In this document: one piece after another, positions 40,045-49,016 of the stretch
Layout: the number at the start of each line of letters is the position of its first letter
Position numbering within the stretch: position 1 is the first letter of the stretch
DNA from: Castellaniella sp034674885
GTDB lineage: Bacteria; Pseudomonadota; Gammaproteobacteria; Burkholderiales; Burkholderiaceae_B
DNA: 64,000 nt
Assembly: GCF_034674885.1 (NCBI RefSeq)
Contig: NZ_JAUCDS010000001.1
Coordinates: 186,001 to 250,000 of the forward strand
Reading direction: 5' to 3'
Notes under the pieces: generated by a model
The model's database searches: none
Told to the model about the DNA's origin: nothing
What the model saw: only the letters and a program-made list of their open reading frames with translations
Made by a program: the position numbers and the translations under genes

Positions 40045-42615
40045 TCATTGGCCCAGCAGGCCCTTCAGGGCATTGCCGATCCGTTCGACCGGGTCAGATT
40101 TGGTCGCAGCGTCGCTCCCGGCGCGGTTTGGCTCGGATTCCGGGCTGGGCAGGGCTTGTTCGATCAGGTCCTTGCCCTTGATCAACTCCATCAGGCCGGA
40201 CTTGACCGCCTGCTGGATGCTCTGGTTATGGATGCTCCCCCACTGCACGGCGTAGTCAGGGTGTGCCCAGTCGCCCGTGACCTGCACGGGAATCGTCACG
40301 CCCAGCAAAGACCCCAGCGTACCGGACAGCGGTTTGGGGGCGCGGGCAGCGACCTGGGCCAGCAGCTGCAGATCCAGGCGCTGTCCCGGCACATCGATCT
40401 GGGCAGGCTTGCCGGCCGTGACCCGCACCAGGCTGGAGGCCAGCAGCAGTTTGGACACGGTACCCTGCCCGTCCTTCAGGTCGACGCGGCCTTCCAGTGT
40501 GCTGAACGGCGTGCTGCGCTGCTTGTCGAAAGGCGAGGCCAACGCGTCCAGGCGGCCTTTCAACACGTTGCCCAGGGCGGCGGACACATCCGTCAGCGTC
40601 CGTGTGGCATCGATGCCGTGCACCGCGCCGTCCTTGACCTGCCAGGAGGCCCGACCCGACAGCCCCTGCATCCACGCGTCTACTGTATTGCCCTGCGTCT
40701 TGAGATCCAGCTGGGCCGCCCCCTGGCCTGACAGCAGGTCGCGCCCCAGCGCCGCCTGCAGCAAGGGGGCGACGGCCACCTTGTCCAGGTTCAGCTTCAG
40801 GCTCAGGGTCTGGTCCGCAGCGGCCCGGGCCTGGGCGTTCAAGCTGCCGTCATACAGTTTGGCGGTCAGTTTGGGCAGGCTCAACGCACCCTCGGCCACC
40901 TGCACCGGTGTCGCCACCTGGGTCAGTTGCAGGTCGCGGATACGCAGATCCGCGATCTTCAGGTCACCCTGGATGTCCAGCCCCTTCAGGAAGGACAGAT
41001 CGATCACGGACGGCGCAGCGGCGGGGGCCGGAGTGGCGGCCTTGGGGGCGGCGGCGCCCTGGTCCGCCGCAGGTGGCTTGGCAGGCACGGGCGCCGGCTT
41101 GGGCACCCAATGATTCAGGTCGATTTTCTCTGCGCTCAGGGAAAACCGGGTCTGCGGCTGGACGAGGCGTGTCGTCGTAGCCTTCAGGGCCGCCTGCCCG
41201 CCATCCATGACCGCGTTCAGATCGACATCCAGCGCATCGCGCACCAGATCCAGATGCACGCTGCCGATCATCGGCACTTCATTGAGGAATTTGGGCTGCT
41301 TCTGGTCCCGCAGCGTGACGTCGCCCTTCAGGGCGGTCAGCCCGCCTTTGCGCAGCGTCGTATTCCAGGTCAGGGGCGAGGTCAGCTTCACCTGCACCAG
41401 GCGCGGCCCCTGCGTCAGGGCGCCATCCAGGCTGGCCTTGCGGAACTGCCAGTCGTTGGCATTGCCGCTCAGGCCCTCCAGCCCCAGGGACACAGCCAGG
41501 GTCTGATCCCCGGACGACTTCAGGGTAGCGGCAATCGGATCGGCCTGAGCTGATTCGGGCGACACGGCCAATGCCGGAGCATCCAGGGCCAATTCCAGGT
41601 TGCGGCCCCGGTCCTGGCCTGAGGCCCGCAGGGCGAGCTTGGCGACGTTCAATTCGAGATTGCGCGGGTCCAGCCGCAGTTGCCCGGCCGTCAGACTGGC
41701 CTTCAGGGCCTGGATGGGATGCGCACCCACGATATTGCCGGCCAGCGTCAGTTCCAGATTCCCGGCCGACAGGCGGCGTTCGCTGCCCTTGTATGCCAGA
41801 TTGCCCTTGAGGGCGGCATTGGCCTGGTCCAGATTGCCCAGGCGCCCGTTCAACTGGACGTTGATTTTCTGCGCCGAGTAATAGCCGCGCCCGCCGGGAT
41901 TCAGCCGCAGCAGGGCCTGGGCCTGCAGCTGGGCGTCCTGCACCGGGTCATCGCCGGCCACCTGAGCCTTGAGCGACACATCAAAGGGCTGATCGTAGGT
42001 CACTCGCCCGGTATTGGCCTCGATCGAGGACAGCGTCGTGGACAGGCCACTGCGCTGGTCAAGATAATGGATCTGTCCGCCCTTGAGTTCCAGCCCGGCG
42101 ATGTCGATGTTCATGTCGGTGCGGCCCTCGGGATCATCCGCAGCCCCGGCAGCGGCAATCAGGGGCGCCGCCACGACCGAGCCTGCCGGCGCAGCCGACG
42201 CAAGGGCTGGACGGCCCGATTCCAGCAGGTCGCCGAAATTGAAACGCCCCTTGGTGTCGCGCACCACCCAGGCCTTCAGTCCCGTGATCGCCACGTGGTC
42301 CACCACCAGTTGATTGGACAGCAAAGGCCAGATCGCCACGGCAAACCGCGCGCTGTCAATCGAGACGAAGGTGTCCTTGGAGGAATGATTGGACAGCGCC
42401 ACGTCGCTGACCGACAAGCCGATGCGCGGGAACAGGGACAGGCTGATGTCCCCCCCGATGGTCAAGGTCCGCGCATAACGATCGAACACCAGCTGTTCGA
42501 GCCGTGATTTGTAGGCATTCGGATTGAAGGTCAGCAGGAAGATGGCCAGACCGACCACAGCCACGAGCAAGGCCACGACCAGGCTGAACAGAACCCGCTT
42601 CAACCAGACATTCAT
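40045..42615 (-). CDS. asmA: AsmA family protein
   Basis: An 856-aa envelope protein. A single N-terminal membrane anchor (RVLFSLVVALLVAVVGLAIFLLTF) is followed by the AsmA opening FNPNAYKSRLEQLVFDRYART and GDISLSLFPRIGLSVSDVAL. The remainder is a long beta-rich periplasmic region with repeated strands, a Pro/Ala linker (PAPVPAKPPAADQGAA) near residue 535, and the AsmA C-terminal domain with LTAKLYDGSLNAQARA and the DVSAALGNVLKGRLD stretch. AsmA-like proteins are thought to bridge the two membranes and move lipid. The ATG at 42615 sits directly before the anchor. Confidence 0.93.
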   Translation of the reverse strand: MNVWLKRVLFSLVVALLVAVVGLAIFLLTFNPNAYKSRLEQLVFDRYARTLTIGGDISLSLFPRIGLSVSDVALSNHSSKDTFVSIDSARFAVAIWPLLSNQLVVDHVAITGLKAWVVRDTKGRFNFGDLLESGRPALASAAPAGSVVAAPLIAAAGAADDPEGRTDMNIDIAGLELKGGQIHYLDQRSGLSTTLSSIEANTGRVTYDQPFDVSLKAQVAGDDPVQDAQLQAQALLRLNPGGRGYYSAQKINVQLNGRLGNLDQANAALKGNLAYKGSERRLSAGNLELTLAGNIVGAHPIQALKASLTAGQLRLDPRNLELNVAKLALRASGQDRGRNLELALDAPALAVSPESAQADPIAATLKSSGDQTLAVSLGLEGLSGNANDWQFRKASLDGALTQGPRLVQVKLTSPLTWNTTLRKGGLTALKGDVTLRDQKQPKFLNEVPMIGSVHLDLVRDALDVDLNAVMDGGQAALKATTTRLVQPQTRFSLSAEKIDLNHWVPKPAPVPAKPPAADQGAAAPKAATPAPAAAPSVIDLSFLKGLDIQGDLKIADLRIRDLQLTQVATPVQVAEGALSLPKLTAKLYDGSLNAQARAAADQTLSLKLNLDKVAVAPLLQAALGRDLLSGQGAAQLDLKTQGNTVDAWMQGLSGRASWQVKDGAVHGIDATRTLTDVSAALGNVLKGRLDALASPFDKQRSTPFSTLEGRVDLKDGQGTVSKLLLASSLVRVTAGKPAQIDVPGQRLDLQLLAQVAARAPKPLSGTLGSLLGVTIPVQVTGDWAHPDYAVQWGSIHNQSIQQAVKSGLMELIKGKDLIEQALPSPESEPNRAGSDAATKSDPVERIGNALKGLLGQ

Positions 42616-42901
42616 GATCAATCCCACATATGACAGAGTGCAAGCCGCCACCCGGGCGGGCAATAAGCGAAATGCTAACCGATGCGCGCCGTCGAAAGTC
42701 CCCGAATCCCGCCGCCCTGCCAGCTTTATGTCTCAAAATTTTAGAAAATCCATAAAAAACAGATTTATATAACCACAGGGTATATGTAAATCCATCATGG
42801 AACCCGTGTTTCCGCCGCCGATCCCCGGTACCATGATTCACTGTCGAAGCGGCGGGTACGCGCCTGTCCGCCCCGGCCGAGAAAATATACAAGGAGAAGC
42901 C
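42616..42901. promoter_or_regulatory. Divergent asmA/pnt promoter region
   Basis: With the pnt leader this is a 321-base gene-free stretch between asmA and pntAA. An AT-rich block at 42729-42795 carries TTTATATAAC and GGTATATG, plausible -10 regions for the rightward pnt operon, and similar sequences for leftward reading. I cannot pick a single convincing -35/-10 pair. Confidence 0.4.
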
Positions 42902-42946
42902 ATGCCCATATTCGTCTTGATCCCCGGGAGGCCGCCATGCAGGTAG
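42902..42946 (+). CDS. Possible 14-codon leader peptide overlapping the pntAA start
   Basis: The best ribosome site in this leader (AAGGAGAAG, 42891-42899) lies just before an ATG at 42902 that opens a 14-codon frame, MPIFVLIPGRPPCR. It ends at a TAG (42944-42946) ten bases inside pntAA, in a different frame. pntAA itself has only GGGAGG, eight bases before its ATG. The peptide is short and not known to me; translation could couple to pntAA initiation. It could also be chance. Confidence 0.35.
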   Translation: MPIFVLIPGRPPCR

Positions 42947-44055
42947 GCATCCCCCGAGAAACCCTGCCCGGAGAAGCCCGGGTCGCTGCGACGCCGGAAA
43001 CCGCCAAGAAACTGGTCCAGGCAGGCCACCAGGTCCGCATCGAACGCGGGGCCGGGCTGGCCGCCCGGTATCGCGACGGCGACTACGAACAGGCAGGCGC
43101 CACCCTGGTCGACGCCGCTCAGGCCCTGGGCAGCGAACTGGTGCTGAAGGTCCGCCGCCCGGACGCCGCCGAGCTCGCGCACATGAAAGCCGGCAGCGCG
43201 CTGCTGGGCATGCTGGATCCCTTCGACGCCGACGGACTGAAGACGCTGGCCGATGCCGGGCTGACCGCCTTCGCGCTGGAAGCCGCGCCGCGCACCACCC
43301 GCGCCCAGAGTCTGGACGTGCTGTCGTCCCAGGCCAACCTGGCGGGCTACAAGGCCGTGCTGCTGGCTACCCAGTACTACGGACGCATCTTCCCCATGAT
43401 GATGACGGCCGCCGGCACCCTGAAAGCCGCCCGCGTGGTAGTGCTGGGCGCTGGCGTGGCCGGCCTGCAGGCCATCGCCACGGCGCGGCGCCTGGGCGCC
43501 GTGGTCGAGGCCTCGGACGTGCGGCCCGCCGCCCGCGAACAAGTCGAATCGCTGGGCGGGAAGTTCATTGACGTGCCCTACGAAACCGACGAGGAGCGTG
43601 AAATCGCCCAGGGCGTGGGTGGCTATGCCCGCCCCATGCCCGCCGCCTGGATGGCACGCCAGGCCGCACTGGTGGCCGAACGCTGCAAGCAGGCGGACAT
43701 CGTCATCACCACGGCCCTGATCCCGGGGCGCCCAGCCCCGGTGCTGATCCAGGCCGAGACGGTCGAGGCCATGAAACCGGGCTCGGTCATCGTCGACCTG
43801 GCCGTCGAACGCGGCGGCAACTGCCCGCTGTCGGTCGCCGGTGAAATCGTCGACCACAACGGCGTCACCCTGGTCGGGCTGAGCAATCTGCCCGCCCTGC
43901 TGGCAACGGACGCATCGGCCCTGTACGCCCGCAATCTGCTGGATTTTCTGAAACTCGTCATCGACGCCGACGGCCGCCTCGCGCTGCCCGCCGACGACGA
44001 CATCGTCAAGGCCTGCCTGGTCTGCCAGGACGGCAAGGTTCTGAGGAGCGCCTGA
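42937..44055 (+). CDS. pntAA: NAD(P) transhydrogenase subunit alpha, part 1
   Basis: The soluble NAD(H)-binding domain I of the proton-translocating transhydrogenase, 372 aa. It starts MQVGIPRETLPGEARVA, typical of PntA, and contains RTTRAQSLDVLSSQANLAGYKAV, the NAD-binding VVLGAGVAGLQAIATARRLGAVVEA region (GAGVAG) and GYARPMP. The alpha subunit is split into two genes, as in many alpha/betaproteobacteria. The stop overlaps pntAB by one base (TGATG). Confidence 0.96.
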   Translation: MQVGIPRETLPGEARVAATPETAKKLVQAGHQVRIERGAGLAARYRDGDYEQAGATLVDAAQALGSELVLKVRRPDAAELAHMKAGSALLGMLDPFDADGLKTLADAGLTAFALEAAPRTTRAQSLDVLSSQANLAGYKAVLLATQYYGRIFPMMMTAAGTLKAARVVVLGAGVAGLQAIATARRLGAVVEASDVRPAAREQVESLGGKFIDVPYETDEEREIAQGVGGYARPMPAAWMARQAALVAERCKQADIVITTALIPGRPAPVLIQAETVEAMKPGSVIVDLAVERGGNCPLSVAGEIVDHNGVTLVGLSNLPALLATDASALYARNLLDFLKLVIDADGRLALPADDDIVKACLVCQDGKVLRSA

Positions 44056-44363
44056 TGGAAGCGGTCAACCCGACACTCATCAACATCATCATCTTCGTGC
44101 TGGCCGTCTACGTGGGCTTTCACGTGGTCTGGAACGTCACGCCTGCGTTGCACACCCCGCTGATGGCCGTGACCAACGCCATCTCTGCCATCGTCATCGT
44201 CGGCGCCATGCTGGCCACCGGCCTGACCGACGGCGGACTGGCGCAGGGCATGGGCGTGCTGGCCGTGGCGCTGGCGGCCGTCAACGTCTTCGGCGGCTTC
44301 CTGGTCACCCAGCGCATGCTGGAAATGTTCAAGAAGAAAGACCGCAAGGGAGGCCAGGCATGA
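44055..44363 (+). CDS. pntAB: NAD(P) transhydrogenase subunit alpha, part 2
   Basis: A 102-aa membrane subunit carrying the first part of domain II. Three membrane segments are visible (INIIIFVLAVYVGFHVV, TPLMAVTNAISAIVIVGAM, GMGVLAVALAAVNVFGGF), and it ends in the typical VTQRMLEMFKKKDRK tail. It is fused to PntAA in enteric bacteria but separate here. The ATGA overlap with pntB keeps the stoichiometry. Confidence 0.95.
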   Translation: MEAVNPTLINIIIFVLAVYVGFHVVWNVTPALHTPLMAVTNAISAIVIVGAMLATGLTDGGLAQGMGVLAVALAAVNVFGGFLVTQRMLEMFKKKDRKGGQA

Positions 44364-45796
44364 TCTCGGCCAATCTCGTCACCCTGCTTTATCTGGTCGC
44401 CTCGGTCTGCTTCATCCAGGCTTTGAAGGGTCTGTCGCACCCCACAACCTCCCGGCGCGGCAACGCCTTCGGCATGATCGGCATGGTCATCGCCATCCTG
44501 ACGACGGCGGCGCTGATCATCGGCCTGGCCCGCGACGGCACCGCCGCGATGGGCCTGGGCCGCGTCATCCTGGGCCTGCTGATCGGCGGCAGCATCGGCA
44601 CACTTCTGGCGCGCAAGGTCGAAATGACCAAGATGCCGGAACTGATCGCCTTCATGCACAGCATGATCGGCCTGGCAGCCGTGGCCATCGCGACCGCCGT
44701 GGTCGCCGAGCCGCATGCCTTCGGTATCGCTGCGGCCGGCAGCCCCATCCCCACAGGCAACCGGCTGGAACTGTTCATCGGCACATTCGTGGGCGCGATC
44801 ACCTTCTCGGGCTCGGTCATCGCCTTCGGCAAGCTCTCGGGCAAATACAAGTTCCGCCTGTTCCGGGGTGCCCCAGTGGTCTTTCCCGGCCAGCACCTGC
44901 TCAACCTGATCCTGGCCCTCGTCATGCTGGCCTGCGGTTTCTGGTTCATGGCCACGCAATCCTGGCTGCCCTTTGTGCTGATGGCGGCCATCGCCTTCCT
45001 GCTGGGCGTGCTGATCATCATCCCGATCGGCGGGGCGGACATGCCGGTGGTGATTTCCATGCTGAACAGCTACTCGGGCTGGGCAGCGGCGGGCATCGGC
45101 TTTTCCCTGAACAACCCCATGCTGATCATCGCGGGGTCTCTGGTGGGCTCGTCCGGCGCCATTCTGTCCTACATCATGTGCAAGGCCATGAACCGGTCTT
45201 TCTTCAACGTGATCCTGGGCGGATTCGGGGCAGAGGCCGCAGCGGGCGGCGGCGGCGCGGCGGGGGACCGCAGCGTCAAATCAGGCAGCCCGGATGACGC
45301 CGCCTTCCTGATGAGCAACGCGGACACCGTCACCATCATCCCCGGCTACGGTCTGGCCGTGGCGCGCGCCCAGCACGCACTGAAGGAACTGGCCGGCAAA
45401 CTCTCAAGCCAGGGCGTGACGGTCAAATACGCCATCCACCCGGTGGCCGGCCGCATGCCGGGCCACATGAACGTGCTGCTGGCCGAGGCCGAAGTCCCCT
45501 ACGACCAGGTCTTCGAGATGGATGACATCAATGGCGAGTTCGGCCAGACCGACGTGGTGCTGGTGCTGGGCGCCAACGACGTGGTCAACCCGGCGGCAAA
45601 GAACGACCCCGCGTCACCCATCGCCGGCATGCCGATCCTGGAGGCCTACAAGGCGCGCACCGTCATCGTCAACAAGCGCTCCATGGCGGCCGGCTACGCC
45701 GGCCTGGACAATGAACTGTTCTACATGGACAAGACCATGATGGTGTTCGGCGACGCCAAAAAGGTCCTGGAGGACATGCTCAAAGCCCTGGAATGA
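44360..45796 (+). CDS. pntB: NAD(P) transhydrogenase subunit beta
   Basis: A 478-aa subunit with the remaining membrane helices of domain II and the C-terminal NADP(H)-binding domain III. Landmarks are SRRGNAFGMIGMVIAI, EMTKMPELIAFMHSMIGLAA and GADMPVVISMLNSYSGWAAAG. Domain III contains the IIPGYGLAVARAQH and HPVAGRMPGHMNVLLAEA motifs. The complex uses proton import to make NADPH from NADH. A perfect intrinsic terminator (45836-45867) ends the operon. Confidence 0.97.
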   Translation: MISANLVTLLYLVASVCFIQALKGLSHPTTSRRGNAFGMIGMVIAILTTAALIIGLARDGTAAMGLGRVILGLLIGGSIGTLLARKVEMTKMPELIAFMHSMIGLAAVAIATAVVAEPHAFGIAAAGSPIPTGNRLELFIGTFVGAITFSGSVIAFGKLSGKYKFRLFRGAPVVFPGQHLLNLILALVMLACGFWFMATQSWLPFVLMAAIAFLLGVLIIIPIGGADMPVVISMLNSYSGWAAAGIGFSLNNPMLIIAGSLVGSSGAILSYIMCKAMNRSFFNVILGGFGAEAAAGGGGAAGDRSVKSGSPDDAAFLMSNADTVTIIPGYGLAVARAQHALKELAGKLSSQGVTVKYAIHPVAGRMPGHMNVLLAEAEVPYDQVFEMDDINGEFGQTDVVLVLGANDVVNPAAKNDPASPIAGMPILEAYKARTVIVNKRSMAAGYAGLDNELFYMDKTMMVFGDAKKVLEDMLKALE

Positions 45797-45835
45797 CGGG
45801 GTCCGAGCCCCGTTCATAGTGGCTAACCCGTAGCC

Positions 45836-45867
45836 TTCCGGCCTGCTGATGCAGGCCGGAATCGTTT
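45836..45867 (+). terminator. Intrinsic terminator of the pnt operon
   Basis: TTCCGGCCTGC (45836-45846) and GCAGGCCGGAA (45851-45861) form a perfect 11-bp stem with a TGAT loop, followed by TCGTTT. It lies 40 bases past the pntB stop. Confidence 0.85.
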
Positions 45868-45909
45868 AACATTGCAAGCAACCTTTTACAATTCTACGAA
45901 CCATCGATC

Positions 45910-46647
45910 ATGGCCTTCGAGGAAGACGATCCCTATTCGGTGTCGCAACGGCTGGACATTCAGAACATCCTGCAAGGGCTGCTGAATAAACGCGCGCTCG
46001 TCCGCCTGGACATCCCCGGCCACGCCGTGTCTGTCATCTCCACCCTGCTGGATGTCGACGTCAAACAGGGCACGCTGATCCTGGACAACGCCACCGAAGA
46101 CCATCTCAACACGCAGCTGCTGCGCGCTCCGGCCATCCGCCTGCAGGGCATGCTGGACCGCGTCATGATCGAGTGCAGCGGCAAGATCAGCCCCACGATG
46201 CATGACGGCCGCCCGGCGTTTTCCATGCTCTGGCCCGACCAATTGCGCCGCATGCAGCGCCGGGAATTCTTCCGCATGGATGTGCCCGCCAGCAACCCGG
46301 CCACCTGCTCCATCGAACACCCCTCCCTGCCCTCGGGCAAGGCTACCCTGCCCCTGGCCAACATCAGCGCCGGCGGGCTGCAGCTGATCGATCGCGCCGA
46401 GCTGCTGGCAGACCACGCCATCGGCACGTTCTTCGACGACTGCACCCTGAACCTGCCCGACACCGGCGCACTGGACGTCGGCATGCGGCTGCTGCGCCTC
46501 ACCCGGCTCACCCAGGATGGCGACAAGCCCCTGCTGACTGTCGCCTGCCGATTTTTCAACCTGCCCGCCAACCGCGAGATCGCCATCCAGCAATACGTGG
46601 GTTCGCTGGAACGCGCCGTACTGGCCCGGCGGTGGGGTAGCGAATAA
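45910..46647 (+). CDS. ycgR: YcgR-like PilZ protein (cyclic di-GMP-dependent flagellar brake)
   Basis: A 245-aa protein with an N-terminal YcgR-N domain (residues ~10-110) and a C-terminal PilZ domain. Both halves of the c-di-GMP site are present: R118-EFF-R122 in RREFFR and N151-IS-AG-G156 in NISAGGLQL. YcgR homologues slow flagellar rotation when c-di-GMP is high; that role is family knowledge. The gene is monocistronic, between the pnt terminator and the hydroxyproline locus. No flagellar genes are nearby, though two chemoreceptors lie about 12 kb downstream. Confidence 0.88.
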   Translation: MAFEEDDPYSVSQRLDIQNILQGLLNKRALVRLDIPGHAVSVISTLLDVDVKQGTLILDNATEDHLNTQLLRAPAIRLQGMLDRVMIECSGKISPTMHDGRPAFSMLWPDQLRRMQRREFFRMDVPASNPATCSIEHPSLPSGKATLPLANISAGGLQLIDRAELLADHAIGTFFDDCTLNLPDTGALDVGMRLLRLTRLTQDGDKPLLTVACRFFNLPANREIAIQQYVGSLERAVLARRWGSE

Positions 46648-46657
46648 CCCCCTTGAT

Positions 46658-46672
46658 ATATCCATTGCATAT
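46658..46672. promoter_or_regulatory. Candidate regulator site upstream of the FAD oxidoreductase (copy 1)
   Basis: ATATCCA-N4-ATAT (46658-46672). The same 15-base pattern occurs at 55193-55207 upstream of dctP, the other outer end of the hydroxyproline locus. The GntR-type regulator encoded between the two arms is the obvious candidate to bind both. It is AT-rich and could partly be promoter sequence. Confidence 0.35.
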
Positions 46673-46813
46673 TTATCGGGTCTGTGCCACCATGCAACAG
46701 GCGTCCCGCGCTGCTTGTCGGCCCTGACCCCCAACGCCCGGGCGCCGTCAATCCGAATACACGACGGCCCGCCCCCGTAGCGGCAGGGTCGCCGGCAGCG
46801 TCCGAAGGACCCC

Positions 46814-48082
46814 ATGCAAGCGTCTTCCTGCGACATCGCCGTCATTGGCGGCGGCATCATCGGCGTCAGCTGCGCCCTGGCCCTGAGCGACACCGGCCAG
46901 GACGTCCTCCTGATCGACCCCCAGGACCTCTCCAGCGGCGCCAGCAAAGGCAACGCCGGCGGCCTGGCCTTCGCCGACATCCTGCCCCTGGCATCCCCGC
47001 GCATCATCCGCAAGGCCCTCCGCTGGTTATTCGACCCATTGGGACCTCTCAGCCTGCCGCCCGCCTACTTGCCGCGCATCGCCCCCTGGCTGCTGCAGCT
47101 GTGGCGCTCCAGCCTGTCCGACCGCTACCCGGCCAACATTCGCGCGCAAGCCGCCCTGATGGGCCTGGCCGAAAGCGAAATGCGGGTCCAGCTGGAACGC
47201 ACCGGCCTGTCGGGCCACCTGCACACCCAGGGTGTGCTGGAAGTCTACGAAGGCTACGCCCGCTACCAGGCCTCGCTGGACACGGCGCAATGGCGGGAAC
47301 GCTACGGAGTCGAGACCCATTTGCTGCAGGGCGCCGACCTGGCCACGCAGCAGCCGGGCCTGTCGCCACGCTTCACCCACGGGGTCCTCATCCCCGGCTG
47401 GCGCAACGTGGCCGACCCATATGCCCTGGGCCAGGCCCTGGGGGAACAGGCCCTGGCCCGAGGGGTGCGACGGCTGCGCCAGGCGGTCCGCTGGCTGCAG
47501 CCGGCCCCATCCGGCGCCCAGCTGATCCTGGAAGATGGCAGCCAATTGCAGGCCCGTCAGGTCGTGCTGGCGGCGGGCGCGCGATCCCACCTGCTGGCGC
47601 GGGGATTGGGCGACCGCATCCCGCTGGAAACCGAGCGCGGCTACAACACGACCCTGGCGCCTGATGCGCTGGACCTGCGCCAACAAGTCACCTTCAGCGA
47701 TCACGGCTTCGTCATTTCCCCCTTGACCTGTGGCATCCGCGTCGGCGGCGCCGTGGAACTGGGCGGACTGGACCGCGCCCCCGACTACCGCCGGGCGCAG
47801 GCCATGCTGGACAAGGCAAAGACCTTCTTCCCCGACCTGGACACGACCGGCGGCACCCAGTGGATGGGCTTCCGCCCCAGCCTGCCGGACTCCCTGCCCA
47901 TCATCGCGCGGTCGCCGCGCCACCCCGCCGTCATCTACGCTTTCGGCCACGGCCACCTGGGCCTGACCCAAAGCGCTGCCACGGCCCGCCTGGTGCGCGA
48001 TCTGGCTACACAACAACCCTCCGCGATCGACCTGCAACCCTACCGGGTCGATCGGTTTTCCCTCTGGGGCGCTCGCTCATGA
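46814..48082 (+). CDS. FAD-dependent D-amino acid oxidoreductase (probable D-hydroxyproline dehydrogenase)
   Basis: A 422-aa DadA-like flavoprotein. The N-terminal FAD motif is DIAVIGGGIIGVSCALAL with the acidic strand end DVLLIDP. Further landmarks are SSGASKGNAGGLAFADILPL, a second dinucleotide stretch QVVLAAGARSHLLARGLG, and the C-terminal GFRPSLPDSLPIIARSP...YAFGHGHLGLTQS. The next gene (ATGA overlap) is 4-hydroxyproline 2-epimerase, whose product cis-4-hydroxy-D-proline would be oxidised by this enzyme to pyrroline-4-hydroxy-2-carboxylate. The function is inferred from fold plus neighbours. Confidence 0.83.
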   Translation: MQASSCDIAVIGGGIIGVSCALALSDTGQDVLLIDPQDLSSGASKGNAGGLAFADILPLASPRIIRKALRWLFDPLGPLSLPPAYLPRIAPWLLQLWRSSLSDRYPANIRAQAALMGLAESEMRVQLERTGLSGHLHTQGVLEVYEGYARYQASLDTAQWRERYGVETHLLQGADLATQQPGLSPRFTHGVLIPGWRNVADPYALGQALGEQALARGVRRLRQAVRWLQPAPSGAQLILEDGSQLQARQVVLAAGARSHLLARGLGDRIPLETERGYNTTLAPDALDLRQQVTFSDHGFVISPLTCGIRVGGAVELGGLDRAPDYRRAQAMLDKAKTFFPDLDTTGGTQWMGFRPSLPDSLPIIARSPRHPAVIYAFGHGHLGLTQSAATARLVRDLATQQPSAIDLQPYRVDRFSLWGARS

Positions 48083-49014
48083 AACGCATTTCCATCCTGG
48101 ATTCCCATACTGGCGGCGAACCGACCCGCCTGGTCCTCGACGGTTTTCCCGATCCAGGGCCGGGTGACATGGCCCAGCGCCGCGCCCGCCTGGCCGCCGA
48201 GCACGACGACTGGCGCCGCGCCGTCATCCTCGAGCCGCGCGGCCACGACGTGCTGGTGGGCGCCCTGCTCTGCCCGCCACAGGACTCGCAGGCCGCTGCC
48301 GGGGTGATTTTTTTCAACAATACCGGCTATCTGGGGATGTGCGGCCACGGCACCATCGGCCTGATTGTGTCCCTGGCCTATCTGGGACGCATCCAGCCCG
48401 GCACCCACCGGGTCGAAACACCGGTCGGCACCGTCCAGGCCGTACTGCACCCGGACGGCAGCGTCAGCGTGCGCAATGTCCCGGCCTACCGCCACCGCAA
48501 GGACGTCACGGTGGACGTGCCCGGCCTGGGGCCCGTCACCGGCGACATCGCCTGGGGCGGCAACTGGTTCTTCCTGGTCAATGCCCCCGACCGCGTCCAC
48601 CCAGGCGCCGATACGCGCCAGTTGACCGAACATGCATCCGCCATCGGCGACGCGCTCGAAGCCCAGGGCATCCGTGGCCGCGACGGCGGCCTGATCGACC
48701 ACATCGAACTGTTCGGCAAGGACCCCGAAGCCGACAGCCGCAGTTTCGTGCTGTGCCCCGGCAAGGCCTACGACCGTTCACCTTGCGGCACCGGAACCAG
48801 CGCCAAGATCGCCTGTCTGGCGGCAGACGGCAAACTGCAGCCGGGCCAGGTCTGGCACCAGGCCAGCATCATCGGCAGCCGTTTTCAAGCCAGCTACGAG
48901 CCGGGGCTGGACGGCACCGTCATTCCAACCATCCGGGGCGAAGCGCACATCAGTGGCGAAACGACGCTGATCCTGCAGGACGACGACCCCTTTGCCTGGG
49001 GGATCAGGGTCTGA
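48079..49014 (+). CDS. lhpA: 4-hydroxyproline 2-epimerase (proline racemase family)
   Basis: A 311-aa proline-racemase-superfamily enzyme. Both catalytic cysteines are present: C88 in GYLGMCGHGT and C236 in DRSPCGTGTSA. Members with Thr at the first position are dehydratases, so this one is a two-base epimerase/racemase. The SHTGGEPTRLV opening favours 4-hydroxyproline 2-epimerase over proline racemase. It interconverts trans-4-hydroxy-L-proline and cis-4-hydroxy-D-proline. The ATGA overlap joins it to the FAD enzyme; the GntR regulator follows two bases later. Confidence 0.9.
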   Translation: MKRISILDSHTGGEPTRLVLDGFPDPGPGDMAQRRARLAAEHDDWRRAVILEPRGHDVLVGALLCPPQDSQAAAGVIFFNNTGYLGMCGHGTIGLIVSLAYLGRIQPGTHRVETPVGTVQAVLHPDGSVSVRNVPAYRHRKDVTVDVPGLGPVTGDIAWGGNWFFLVNAPDRVHPGADTRQLTEHASAIGDALEAQGIRGRDGGLIDHIELFGKDPEADSRSFVLCPGKAYDRSPCGTGTSAKIACLAADGKLQPGQVWHQASIIGSRFQASYEPGLDGTVIPTIRGEAHISGETTLILQDDDPFAWGIRV

Positions 49015-49016
49015 TC

